A stretch of 64,000 bases of DNA, from NCBI GenBank assembly GCA_014237395.1, contig JABZFP010000041.1, positions 1 through 64,000 of the forward strand, written 5' to 3'. Shown piece after piece: positions 45,967 through 54,396 of the stretch (positions are counted from its first letter, which is position 1; each line of letters opens with the position of its first letter). A program made the position numbers and the translations under genes. This DNA comes from Desulfobacteraceae bacterium. Its GTDB lineage: Bacteria > Desulfobacterota > Desulfobacteria > Desulfobacterales > UBA5852. The notes beneath the pieces are model-generated. The model was not told where the DNA came from and did no database searches. It worked only from the letters and a program-made list of their open reading frames with translations.

Positions 45967-47217
45967 TTACTGGAGAGACCTTTCCCTGGAATCAAGCGGG
46001 TCGAGACGAATTTTATTCGTGCTCACCGACGGGCCGGTAAAAAACACCAGACGGTAGGCGCTGGCGCCCACCATGGCATTGTCTTCGAAGGCCTGCACCT
46101 GCCAGCAGTAGGGTGAGCCCAGCACGATGTCATCCAGGTCGAATACCGTCAGATCATAAAACGGTTTTTTGGTCACCGCCGCCAGCAGGGGTTTTTGATA
46201 GGCGAAGGCCAGCGGTGCCAGGGAGTCAAACGTCGCCACCGCATCCAGGCGATAGAGATGGAAGCGGTAGAGGGCGTCTTCGCCCGCCGGCTGCCAGGAA
46301 AATCGCGGAAACTGTTTGGGCGAGAATAGAACATAGGCCCGCTCCAGGGGCGCCGCCAGTTTGAGAGAGCCCAGAGGCGCGCCGGTATAGGCTTCCGTCA
46401 CGAAATAGTAGATGACGGGCTCGTCGAACCCCGGAATGGGATCCAGAATTTCAAATTCGACCTTGTGGAGACCCGTCCCGTAAGTGGGAAAGGACGGTGT
46501 CAACGGACTGGCAATGATGATCTCGCGCAACCCCGGGTTGAGCTGCTGGGTGACGACGCGCAGGATCTGGCCGTCCACCTTCCATTGTCCCCGCAGGGTG
46601 CCGCCGCCGTTGTAGGTCAGTGTGGCAAAAGCCTGCAGTCCCTTGGTAAAACGGGGCACCGTGATCCGGCCCCCGCTGGTCGGCCGGGTACCGCCCGCAT
46701 CCAGCGGCTGGTTGAACTCCAGCGTCATGCGCACCAGGTTGAAAGCCCCGGCCGAGGCGGGCACGATCGGCAGCGCCACTTCGACGGGAACCGGTGCACC
46801 CTGTGCGTCCAAAAAATTACGCCGATAAAAGATACGGCTTTGCTTAAGCTTTAGGGCTGCCGAGAGAACTCTGGCCGGAATCGTAAGGGACTCCAGGGTT
46901 ATCGATGGGACCGCATTGACGATATTAATCGAAATAATTCTATTGACAGTTCCGAGCAGGCGGCCATCTGACGTTTCGAAACGTCCCTGTAGCGAGGTGC
47001 TAGTGTAATTAGCAATATCAGTTTCTCTTCCGGTATAGCGAATCTGGGCCGTGTTGTTCGCCCCGGGAACGACATTGACTGCCGGGGGCGACACCGTGAC
47101 ATCCAGGGCATGCCCCGCATCCGGGAAACCAACGATGAGGATCACCAGTACCCCCAGAAACGTGCAGGCGAATAACCGGGGGGGGATACGAACAGATCGG
47201 AAAAACGTTCTCAGCAT
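45967..47217 (-). CDS. Exported protein of unknown function
   Basis: A 416-residue protein. ATG 47217 has GGAG six bases upstream and is preferred to 47229. A signal peptide ends near PDAGHALDVTVSPP. The mature part is rich in beta-strands with several Ser/Thr-rich Ig-like stretches (VTVSPPAVNVVPGANN at the start, a late fibronectin-like PRFSWQPAGEDALYRFHLYRL). No catalytic motif or lipobox. It is co-oriented and separated by only 27 bases from the preceding barrel protein, and likely co-transcribed with it as an envelope pair. Confidence 0.75.
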   Translation of the reverse strand: MLRTFFRSVRIPPRLFACTFLGVLVILIVGFPDAGHALDVTVSPPAVNVVPGANNTAQIRYTGRETDIANYTSTSLQGRFETSDGRLLGTVNRIISINIVNAVPSITLESLTIPARVLSAALKLKQSRIFYRRNFLDAQGAPVPVEVALPIVPASAGAFNLVRMTLEFNQPLDAGGTRPTSGGRITVPRFTKGLQAFATLTYNGGGTLRGQWKVDGQILRVVTQQLNPGLREIIIASPLTPSFPTYGTGLHKVEFEILDPIPGFDEPVIYYFVTEAYTGAPLGSLKLAAPLERAYVLFSPKQFPRFSWQPAGEDALYRFHLYRLDAVATFDSLAPLAFAYQKPLLAAVTKKPFYDLTVFDLDDIVLGSPYCWQVQAFEDNAMVGASAYRLVFFTGPSVSTNKIRLDPLDSRERSLQ

Positions 47218-47244
47218 GTATGACTCCATACCGTATCGGCAGGC

Positions 47245-49497
47245 TTAAGGGTATGACAAGGGGATACCGATATTGAGTACCAGGTATACCGTGTAGTCTT
47301 CGTCCGTGATGTCGCTTATTTTATCTTCGGTGCGGCTGTACTGCCCCCGGAGCGAAAGCGTCTTTTGCACGCTTTCCAGGAACGGGGTTTGGATATGCCA
47401 GTTGTGTTGACCGATCAGATAGTACGTCCGGGTGTGGAAGGAATCGTCATCCGTCTGGGTATCCGTTGCGGACAGGGTCCAGTTCAGGTTGTGGGCATCG
47501 TTGAAAACACACATGCCGGCCAGGGTGCCCTGCCAGGTTTCCGTGACCAGGTCATCGAAATCCGTCTCGGTGCGGCTGTAGGACGCCGAAGGATTAAACG
47601 ACAGCATCTCGATCGGCTGCCAGCCCACGTTGAGCGCCAACTGGTGGGTCCGGCTATCGGCATCGTCCGGGGTGTCGTCGTCAAAATGGGTAAAATAATA
47701 ATTGGGGGACAGGTTCCATGATTCACGGATGAAGGACAATCCCCCGCCCACGGTGTCCGTGCGGTTTTCGATGGGGTCGGTCCCGCTGGGCTCGTGCGAA
47801 CTGTCCTGCCAGCCGACATTCCCGCTCAGGAAAAACGTGGGCCAGTCCGGCGGATAACAATTGAAGGACAGGCCCGCATTCGTGTTGTCGATCACCGGCA
47901 AGGCATCATTTTTCTCGACATTGTCGCGGCTGTTGATCACATTGGCGGTGAGGCTCGCGACCTCAAAGGCCTTGGTCCCGTATAGGGAATACTCGGCCCG
48001 GTTGTTGATGGCCAGCGGCGTTACGACGCTCTGGAATTCTTCGCTCAGGTATTTATAGCCGCCGCCATAGTCATAGCTGCCGGCGCGGCCGGAAAAACGG
48101 AGCAACCAGGCATCATCCCAGTCGGAATCGATGTCGTCGGAGGTGTCTTCGTCGAAATCACTCATGCTGTATTCAGTCGTCAGGTTCAGCTTTTCCTCAA
48201 AAAGACGGCTGGTCAACTGAAAACTGTAAATTGTGCCCTCATGGCCGGCGGCCAGGGTGCTGGCGTTGTAGTCATCGGGCTCTTCGTTGCGCCCGGTGAC
48301 CACCGTTCCCTTCAGGGTCAACTGATCGTTGTCTAAAAGGGCGCCTTCCAGGGATCCGCCCTCCAGGCGGTTGTCGGAATCGTCGACACCGACCATATCA
48401 TCGAAACCGGTCAGGTAGTCGCTGCTCAGCATGAACCCCTGGGCCGTGACGCCGACCGCGTTGAGCGTGACCACCCCGCCCCGGCGCGAGATGGTTTCGC
48501 TCACCAGCTCCGTGCCGGTGACATTGACGTCGCCGTAGGCCAGATGCTGCCCCCGATATTCCAGCTGGACGAGGTAGTTGTTGAGATTGAAGTCGTCTTC
48601 CAGGGGGTCGGGGCCGTCCTGGGTGATGTACCAGGCGTTGGCCTCCAGGGAGGCTTTGAAGTCACCGGTTTCCACACTGGACAAGATGGTGGCGTTGGAC
48701 TGCACGGTCCAGTCCGGCTGCGGACTGTCGTCTTTCTGGTAAACTTCATGGGCGAGCTCGGTATCCACCCGCATTTCAGCCGCCACCCGGTCGAACAGCT
48801 CCGAATGGGGAATGATGAAGGCCCATTCCTGTCGCGGCAGAATGTTGCCGGCGGCATCCATCACTTCGAGGGTGACGCGGTGGTTGCCGAACTCGAGATC
48901 CCATTCCGGCGCGAAGGATATCGCGTCCGGCGAGATAACGGCAATGGGCGTCACATCGGTATCATCCAGCAGCAACCGGACCGAGGCCCACTCGGGCGGC
49001 AGCCCGCTGTCGGCAAACCGAATCGTCACCGCGGGACGGCGCTCCTGGATGCGTTGGTTATCCATGGCCGGGAAGACAATTCCGGCGGGTGGGGGGCGAT
49101 CCAGGGAGACTTCGATCCGCAAGGGATTCTTTCGGGGATCCAATTTGGGCTGGGTGATTTGCCGCCCCCGGCCGTCTTCCACCACAAAAAAGTATTCGAT
49201 GCCCGGCGGTAAAATCCAATCCTGTTCAAGGGCGACGGAAAACTCGATCTCGGTGTCCTGATGCATGGGCAGGGTATTGTAGGCGGAAGTGCCGATATTA
49301 CGGTAATGCAAGGCAGCTCGCAGCGGCAAGACAAATTCCTGGGCACGGATGCGAAAAACCACGCCTTGCCCGGCAACAACAGGCCCCTGGGGCGCTACGA
49401 GAACGATGCGTTCTTCCGCCTTGGCAGTTGACGGCAGGAAAACGAAAGACAGCATGATGGCCAGATACAGGGCAGAGAAGAGGGCGCGTCGAATCAT
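47245..49497 (-). CDS. Probable outer-membrane beta-barrel protein with N-terminal Ig-like domains
   Basis: A 750-residue exported protein. Signal peptide (LYLAIMLSFVFLPSTAKAEE). Residues ~25-230 contain two Ig-like segments (RIVLVAPQGPVVAGQGVVFRI; GNHRVTLEVMDAAGN). From ~250 to the end the sequence alternates short polar/aromatic strands and acidic turns (YLVQLEYRGQHLAYGDV, GSYDYGGGYKYL, WNLSPNYYFTHFDDD), the pattern of a large outer-membrane barrel, ending DYTVYLVLNIGIPLSYP. It lacks a TonB box and plug, so it is not a TonB receptor. Partner is the exported protein downstream. Confidence 0.78.
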   Translation of the reverse strand: MIRRALFSALYLAIMLSFVFLPSTAKAEERIVLVAPQGPVVAGQGVVFRIRAQEFVLPLRAALHYRNIGTSAYNTLPMHQDTEIEFSVALEQDWILPPGIEYFFVVEDGRGRQITQPKLDPRKNPLRIEVSLDRPPPAGIVFPAMDNQRIQERRPAVTIRFADSGLPPEWASVRLLLDDTDVTPIAVISPDAISFAPEWDLEFGNHRVTLEVMDAAGNILPRQEWAFIIPHSELFDRVAAEMRVDTELAHEVYQKDDSPQPDWTVQSNATILSSVETGDFKASLEANAWYITQDGPDPLEDDFNLNNYLVQLEYRGQHLAYGDVNVTGTELVSETISRRGGVVTLNAVGVTAQGFMLSSDYLTGFDDMVGVDDSDNRLEGGSLEGALLDNDQLTLKGTVVTGRNEEPDDYNASTLAAGHEGTIYSFQLTSRLFEEKLNLTTEYSMSDFDEDTSDDIDSDWDDAWLLRFSGRAGSYDYGGGYKYLSEEFQSVVTPLAINNRAEYSLYGTKAFEVASLTANVINSRDNVEKNDALPVIDNTNAGLSFNCYPPDWPTFFLSGNVGWQDSSHEPSGTDPIENRTDTVGGGLSFIRESWNLSPNYYFTHFDDDTPDDADSRTHQLALNVGWQPIEMLSFNPSASYSRTETDFDDLVTETWQGTLAGMCVFNDAHNLNWTLSATDTQTDDDSFHTRTYYLIGQHNWHIQTPFLESVQKTLSLRGQYSRTEDKISDITDEDYTVYLVLNIGIPLSYP

Positions 49498-49955
49498 TGC
49501 GAGATTTCACTCAGGTCCATGTTTTAAGAAAATGATCGGTTGTATGGGTTTTTCTATAAGATAGTGTGTCCTTTGAAAGGTAAATGGTTCAATGTTGCAG
49601 GAAGCTGTCGGCGCAACGTCCGGGCGTACGTCAACCACACCGATGCTTATTTCGCCCGCCGTGTCTTTCCGTCACGTCTCATGGCGCCGTTTCAGGAGGC
49701 AAACCGCGCCAGAGCAAAACCACCATTTTTTGGGGCCGTAAGGCTGAAACGTCTTTTACTGCGTATGATATCTCCCAGGCATTTCAGCTTGGGAGCTTGG
49801 TCGCTGATGGGAATTTTGAGTCTTCATTGAAAAGTATGATCTTTTTATAGTCCAGGGCCGTACGTGTCAAACCAAATTTTGGGGTTGTTGTTAGCGCCAG
49901 CGATTGGCATCGGCGGCCGCTTGCCCCGGCAAGTCTTTTGACGGTTAAAAAACCG
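49498..49955. other. Intergenic stretch with small hairpins
   Basis: No gene is supported in 458 bases. Small palindromes are CTCCCA...TGGGAG (49773-49797) and CTTGCCCCGGCAAG followed by TCTTTT (49920-49933); the latter resembles a weak plus-strand terminator but has no obvious plus-strand gene before it. Confidence 0.35.
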
Positions 49956-51641
49956 CTAAAGGAAGTAGAACCCCAGCGCCGCATCGTAGCGATCCGTGCC
50001 ATAGAACTGCACACCCACCGTGTCGGCATTGACGGATTTGACGATGACGGTCTTCTTGATAAGGGTCTGGTTGGCGTTATCCAGATTGAAGCGAACCTGC
50101 AGTCGATCGCCCGGGCGCAGCTGTCGGGCATTGGCGCAAGAAAATTTCATACCGGCCTTGGAGAGATTCTGCACCACCATCGGCCCCCAGACATCTCCGG
50201 GGGCCACCATGTTGCCCTTGTAGCGCGCCTGGGCAAAATAGCCTTCCAACCGTACCTGTTTGCGATAGATGGAACGCAATTCGCGGATAATGCGAAACCG
50301 ATGACCGCACGGGCATTTAACGCGTACGGCCGACCCCATCATTTCAAAAAGGCGGGCGGAGACGATATCCTGAAAGCCGCATTGCGGGCAGGTCATCTGA
50401 TATTTACCATCATCACCCGGGAATACGGGCCGGCGCCCCTCGTCCCCCGGCTGCTTGTCGGTACCAAACTTCATGCGGGGTATGACCGCGCCTTCCGCTA
50501 GACCTTTGGCTGTCTTGCGCGGGTTAGGAAATGTCGGTTTTTTTCCTTCCGGTGGCTCTTCGATGATCTCGATATCGGCAATATCAATAGTTTCGATGTC
50601 CGTCTGCCGCGGTTTCTGCTGCCGGATAACCGACAGACCCGGCCGTGAATGGGGCAGCGCGTCCGCCATCAGGCGGCCGGCCAGTTTCACGAGGGAAACC
50701 GCATCGTCGGACCAGGGCGTGGGGTGCGTCGTCGCCACCCCGACAATCCCGATCGGGCTCTTTCCGCGATAGATGACGTGGCACAGGATGGCACCCAGAT
50801 CCATCTGGTGCCATTCGTGCAGTGCTTTGCGCTCCATGCGGGAAAGGTCCTGGGTGTTGTTGACCACCAGTTGACGATCCTTGAGGAGTTTTTCAAAAAG
50901 GCGGGCCATGAGGGCCATCGGCATGACCGGCAGTTGGGAGCGCGGTTCCGCGTCCGGGGATGACTGCCAGGTGAAGTCGGTCGAAAGGCAATTTTCCTTC
51001 GCATCGATGCGGCAGATAAAGCCGTATTGCGCGATGGTATAAAGGCCGATTTTCTCCAGCATGCTGCCGATGGTCTTGTCGCGTCCCGTCTCCTGCGACG
51101 GGTGAAAATCGTCGACCCAGGTAAAAATGAGGTTGATGAGATCCTGCATCACCTGGGCGTCCTGCAGGGATCGGCGCTGGGCCGTCATGTCGGACAGCGT
51201 CATGTGAATGCGCGGGGTCCGAGATTTCTTATCACGCAGCAGGTTCATTTCGATCTGGGCATGAATCGTGGTCTTCGGCGCCGGCTTCAATTCGATTTCA
51301 ACGCTCTGGCGCTGGGAGGAACGAATCAATTCATTCCAGTGGGAGTAAAAAATAACCAGATCGTCGTTCTTGACATACAGCGAGAAGGGCTTGCCCTTGA
51401 GGGTGGTGGCTTTGGGGCTGATCAGCTTCGATGCTTTGCTATCGGCCGCCAGAATGAGACCGGCCCGGTCCAGCAGCACCGAGGCCACCTCCACCAGGTT
51501 GCGCCCGCACTGACCGCAGTATTTAAAAAAGGGGGGATTGATGGTGCTGCAACCCGGGCAGGCATTCTTCAACTGTCCGCCGCAACCACCGCAATAGTTC
51601 TGGCCCGGGGCCATTTCCGCACCGCATTGAGGGCAGCTCAT
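49956..51641 (-). CDS. Zinc-ribbon, GAF-like and PilZ multidomain protein
   Basis: A 561-residue cytoplasmic protein starting at ATG 51641 (the frame extends to 51677). Residues ~1-52 hold three zinc ribbons (CPQC/CGGC, CPGC, CGQC). A PAS-like region (~55-165) is followed by a GAF-like domain (~180-345). A linker rich in Glu/Pro leads to an MJ0042-type zinc finger (CPQCGF...CPCGHRF). The C-terminal ~100 residues are a PilZ domain (MVVQNLSKAGMKF, VRFNLDN, VGVQFYGTDRYD). The RxxxR motif of c-di-GMP binders is not clear, so ligand binding is uncertain. It may relay c-di-GMP from cyclases such as the one at 29607-31025. Confidence 0.8.
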   Translation of the reverse strand: MSCPQCGAEMAPGQNYCGGCGGQLKNACPGCSTINPPFFKYCGQCGRNLVEVASVLLDRAGLILAADSKASKLISPKATTLKGKPFSLYVKNDDLVIFYSHWNELIRSSQRQSVEIELKPAPKTTIHAQIEMNLLRDKKSRTPRIHMTLSDMTAQRRSLQDAQVMQDLINLIFTWVDDFHPSQETGRDKTIGSMLEKIGLYTIAQYGFICRIDAKENCLSTDFTWQSSPDAEPRSQLPVMPMALMARLFEKLLKDRQLVVNNTQDLSRMERKALHEWHQMDLGAILCHVIYRGKSPIGIVGVATTHPTPWSDDAVSLVKLAGRLMADALPHSRPGLSVIRQQKPRQTDIETIDIADIEIIEEPPEGKKPTFPNPRKTAKGLAEGAVIPRMKFGTDKQPGDEGRRPVFPGDDGKYQMTCPQCGFQDIVSARLFEMMGSAVRVKCPCGHRFRIIRELRSIYRKQVRLEGYFAQARYKGNMVAPGDVWGPMVVQNLSKAGMKFSCANARQLRPGDRLQVRFNLDNANQTLIKKTVIVKSVNADTVGVQFYGTDRYDAALGFYFL

Positions 51642-51866
51642 ACCGTGTGTTATAGCCAATAACGTATTGAGAAGCAAGATGGTGCGGCAGGCACGCTTTT
51701 CCCCTCACCATCATGCCATGTCCCTCGAAGCAGGGGCGTTTTAGGTTTTGACAGGAGTGCGCCCATGGGGTTAGAGAGGCGTCAAAGGTCAGGCGCCTGT
51801 ATGGACTAACCGACGGTCCATCCGTTAGAGGAACAAAACGGCCGAATCAAAAGGAGAATGCCCCTC

Positions 51867-53006
51867 ATGAAAACCGACACCCAATGTGTTCACAGCGGCG
51901 GCTATTTTGAGAAAACCACCGGCGGTATCAATACCCCGATTTTCACTTCTTCGGCCTATGATTACCTGAACCGGAAAGAGGCGCCCTATCCGCGCTATTT
52001 CAACACGGTCAATCAGGATGTCGTCGTCAAGAAAATCTGCGCCCTGGAAAAGGCCGAAGACGGCGTCCTGTTCAGTTCGGGCATGGCCGCCATGAGCACC
52101 GCCATTCTGGCCCTGGCCGGGGCCGGGGACCATGTCATCCTGATGGATGAGCTCTATGGCGGCACCCACGCCTTTGTCACCGACACCTTCGAACGCCTCG
52201 GCATCCGCTACTCCTTTGCCAAAACCAACGTGGACGCCATCACCGCCGCCATCACCGACCGGACCCGGGTCATCGTGATCGAATCCCCCACCAACCCACT
52301 TTTGGGGATCATCGACATTCGCAAGGTTGCCGATCTCGCCCGCGCCCGCGGTATTGCGACCATCATCGACAACACCTTCGCCACCCCCATCAACCAGAAA
52401 CCCATCGAACTTGGGATCGATATCGTCGTTCACAGCGGCACCAAATACATGGGCGGCCACAGCGACCTGTGCTGCGGCGTCGCGGTATCGTCGCAACCCC
52501 ATGTAAAGAAGATTCTTCACTTGGCCCGCCATCTGGGAGGCAGCCTGAATGCCGGCGACTGTTACCTGCTGGAGCGCAGTCTTAAAACCCTGGCGTTGCG
52601 GGTCAAGCAGCAGACCGCCAATGCCGGCCTTCTGGCGGAGTTCCTGGCCGCCAACCCTGTCGTGCGAAAAGTGTTTTATCCCGGATTGAAGGATGCCTTC
52701 GGCCACGCCGTCGCACGCAAGCAGATGACCGGCTTCGGCGCCATGCTGGCCTTCGAGCTGGATGCCGAACAGGTCCGCACCGATGCCTTTCTTCACCACC
52801 TCGACATCGTGCGTCCGGCCGTCAGCCTGGGCGGGGTGGAAACCACCATCTGTGCGCCGGCCGTCACCTCCCATGCCAAGATGTCGCCGGAGGAACGCCA
52901 GCGCGTCGGCGTGACCGACGCCCTCCTGCGGCTGTCGGTGGGCATCGAGCATATCGACGACCTGATCGCGGATTTTGATCAGGCCTTGAAGCTGTCCACC
53001 GCTTAA
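51867..53006 (+). CDS. PLP-dependent trans-sulfuration enzyme (cystathionine gamma-synthase / methionine gamma-lyase type)
   Basis: A 379-residue enzyme. ATG 51867 lies ten bases after AAGGAG; the earlier ATG at 51858 is too close. MKTDTQCVHSGGYFEKTTGG is the family start, FSSGMAAMSTAILAL the PLP-phosphate site, and VVHSGTKYMGGHSD carries the Schiff-base lysine. VIESPTNPLLGI and TIIDNTFATPINQ are conserved. It could synthesise cystathionine or sulfhydrylate/cleave sulfur amino acids; reaction specificity cannot be told from sequence. Adjacent genes do not resolve the pathway. Confidence 0.9.
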   Translation: MKTDTQCVHSGGYFEKTTGGINTPIFTSSAYDYLNRKEAPYPRYFNTVNQDVVVKKICALEKAEDGVLFSSGMAAMSTAILALAGAGDHVILMDELYGGTHAFVTDTFERLGIRYSFAKTNVDAITAAITDRTRVIVIESPTNPLLGIIDIRKVADLARARGIATIIDNTFATPINQKPIELGIDIVVHSGTKYMGGHSDLCCGVAVSSQPHVKKILHLARHLGGSLNAGDCYLLERSLKTLALRVKQQTANAGLLAEFLAANPVVRKVFYPGLKDAFGHAVARKQMTGFGAMLAFELDAEQVRTDAFLHHLDIVRPAVSLGGVETTICAPAVTSHAKMSPEERQRVGVTDALLRLSVGIEHIDDLIADFDQALKLSTA

Positions 53007-53282
53007 GCCGCCTGCTGCTGAAAAGCTGGCCTCGGCAGGTCCCTCCGAAGGGCGCCGGGGACACGGGTGCTTTCTTCGCGCTCGCTTCCCATCTTGATGC
53101 GCGGGGTCATGATCGCCCGCTATCCATTGCGATGCCAGCGGATCGCGCACACCCCTTAATTTATTAGTTATTACCTATTGTTTTTACCCTATTCCTCTCT
53201 TGTTGCCAACGCGTCTTCCATGGCTAATTTATTCTCAAGGCAAAACAGCAACACACAACCAAACAAAACGAGGAGAATGATA

Positions 53283-53417
53283 ATGGAAAATACACGACCT
53301 CAGGATTACTTCAAAGACGACAACGACGGTCATGTTGACACCCGCGAACAGAACCACCGCTGTGAAAACCCCGATCCCCATTTGGGATGCGACATGGGCA
53401 TCGACGTGGCGGGATAA
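53283..53417 (+). CDS. 44-residue acidic protein of unknown function
   Basis: Too short for usual gene callers but preceded by GAGGAG at a good distance (the ATG at 53277 is too close). The protein is polar and acidic (YFKDDNDGHVDTREQ) with two cysteines (HRCENP, LGCDMG), a layout compatible with metal binding or a disulfide. It is followed after 18 bases by another very short frame with its own strong AGGAGGTGAC, so the two appear to form a mini-operon ending at the terminator 53625-53654. Confidence 0.6.
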   Translation: MENTRPQDYFKDDNDGHVDTREQNHRCENPDPHLGCDMGIDVAG

Positions 53418-53435
53418 AACACCAGGAGGTGACCT

Positions 53436-53528
53436 ATGATTGGAACCTTACTGACCCTTTCGATTATTGGCTATTACATCAACAGCTGCAATACCGGCGT
53501 CAACAAATACGCCGGCTGCAAAATCTGA
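53436..53528 (+). CDS. 30-residue single-span membrane peptide
   Basis: The ATG follows an excellent AGGAGGTGAC. The product (start MIGTLLTLSIIGYYI) is one hydrophobic span followed by a polar tail with two cysteines (INSC, AGC) and a basic end. No family recognised. Its ribosome binding site is stronger than that of most neighbours, and a real terminator lies about 100 bases downstream, so expression is likely. Confidence 0.6.
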   Translation: MIGTLLTLSIIGYYINSCNTGVNKYAGCKI

Positions 53529-53624
53529 TAACGGCAGAGCTTCAAAATAAGGGCAACCCATACCATACCCCACTGACCTGAACGGAATTGCCTCCAAGTA
53601 GTTGACCCTGAAGTTGAATACAGC

Positions 53625-53654
53625 GGCAGAGCCTCTTTGAGGCTCTGCCTTTTT
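53625..53654 (+). terminator. Intrinsic terminator
   Basis: Perfect 11-bp stem GGCAGAGCCTC (53625-53635) with GAGGCTCTGCC (53639-53649), TTT loop, then five T (53650-53654). It ends the transcript of the two tiny genes before the XRE-cupin promoter. Confidence 0.92.
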
Positions 53655-53715
53655 GTTTAGTAACCGGCTCACCTCCCCCGTTTCCGGCTGCGAAGCCCTT
53701 TCCCCATCCCTGGAG

Positions 53716-53744
53716 TTGACCTCGCGGATCATCTGTCATAGGAT
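53716..53744 (+). promoter_or_regulatory. Sigma-70-type promoter for the XRE-cupin / acyl-CoA ligase operon
   Basis: TTGACC (53716-53721) and TAGGAT (53739-53744) with exactly 17 bases between; five of six and four of six consensus matches. It follows the terminator and precedes the regulator gene by about 65 bases. Confidence 0.6.
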
Positions 53745-53759
53745 CGCCTCTTTTTAATT

Positions 53760-53776
53760 TTCCGGCGACGCCGGAA
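53760..53776. promoter_or_regulatory. Palindromic operator candidate
   Basis: TTCCGGCG-A-CGCCGGAA is a perfect 17-base palindrome 33 bases upstream of the XRE-cupin ATG and just after the predicted transcription start. HTH_3-type regulators often bind such sites in their own leader, so autoregulation is likely. Confidence 0.55.
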
Positions 53777-53808
53777 CGCACCGCGATCAAACATGAGGAG
53801 GTAATCGC

Positions 53809-54378
53809 ATGCTGGCATCCAAAGTGGGTCCGCGGATGGCCAAATTCATGGCCCAGAACGACATGTCCATCGACACCCTGGCCGAGCGCACCGGCCTGTC
53901 CGTCACCCTGCTGACATCCATCCGGGATGACGAAGTCTATCCTTCATTGGGGCCGCTGGTGAAAATCGCCCGGGCCCTGGGAGTGCGGCTGGGTACCTTT
54001 CTCGACGACCAGGGCGGCGTGGATCCCCTGATCGTGCGCCGCACCGAGCGGCGCAGTGCCCTCAGTACCCTGCGGGCCAAGGACCGGCCCGTCAAGACCA
54101 AATTCTACGCCCTCGGACGGGACAAGACCGACCGCCACATGGAGCCCTTCTATGTGGAACTGCTGCCCGAATCCGCCCAGGAGACGGAACTTTCCAGCCA
54201 CGAGGGGGAGGAGTTCATCGTCGTGCTGGAGGGCCGCGTGAAAGTGGTCTACGGCAAGGAAACCCATCGGCTCGAGCCGGGCGACAGCATCTATTACAAC
54301 TCCATCGTGCCCCATCACGTGGGCACCCTCGATGACGCCACGGCCGCCATCTATGCCGTCCTGTACATCCCCGAATAA
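53809..54378 (+). CDS. XRE-family HTH regulator with C-terminal cupin
   Basis: A 189-residue transcription regulator. Residues ~10-65 are a helix-turn-helix (MAKFMAQNDMSIDTLAERTG, then LLTSIRDDEVYPSLGPLVKIARALGV). Residues ~110-185 are a cupin_2 barrel (LSSHEGEEFIVVLEGRVKV, LEPGDSIYYNSIVPHHVG) with a His/Glu metal site. This MerR-like sensor class usually binds a small carbonyl or acyl ligand. It precedes an acyl-CoA ligase gene by 18 bases and probably controls it and itself through the palindrome at 53760-53776. Confidence 0.88.
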   Translation: MLASKVGPRMAKFMAQNDMSIDTLAERTGLSVTLLTSIRDDEVYPSLGPLVKIARALGVRLGTFLDDQGGVDPLIVRRTERRSALSTLRAKDRPVKTKFYALGRDKTDRHMEPFYVELLPESAQETELSSHEGEEFIVVLEGRVKVVYGKETHRLEPGDSIYYNSIVPHHVGTLDDATAAIYAVLYIPE

Positions 54379-54396
54379 CCGTATAAAGAGGACCTG

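Noticed and set aside
51825..53150. Antisense frame opposite the trans-sulfuration gene
   Set aside because: Sense frame carries the PLP-lysine and full family length.
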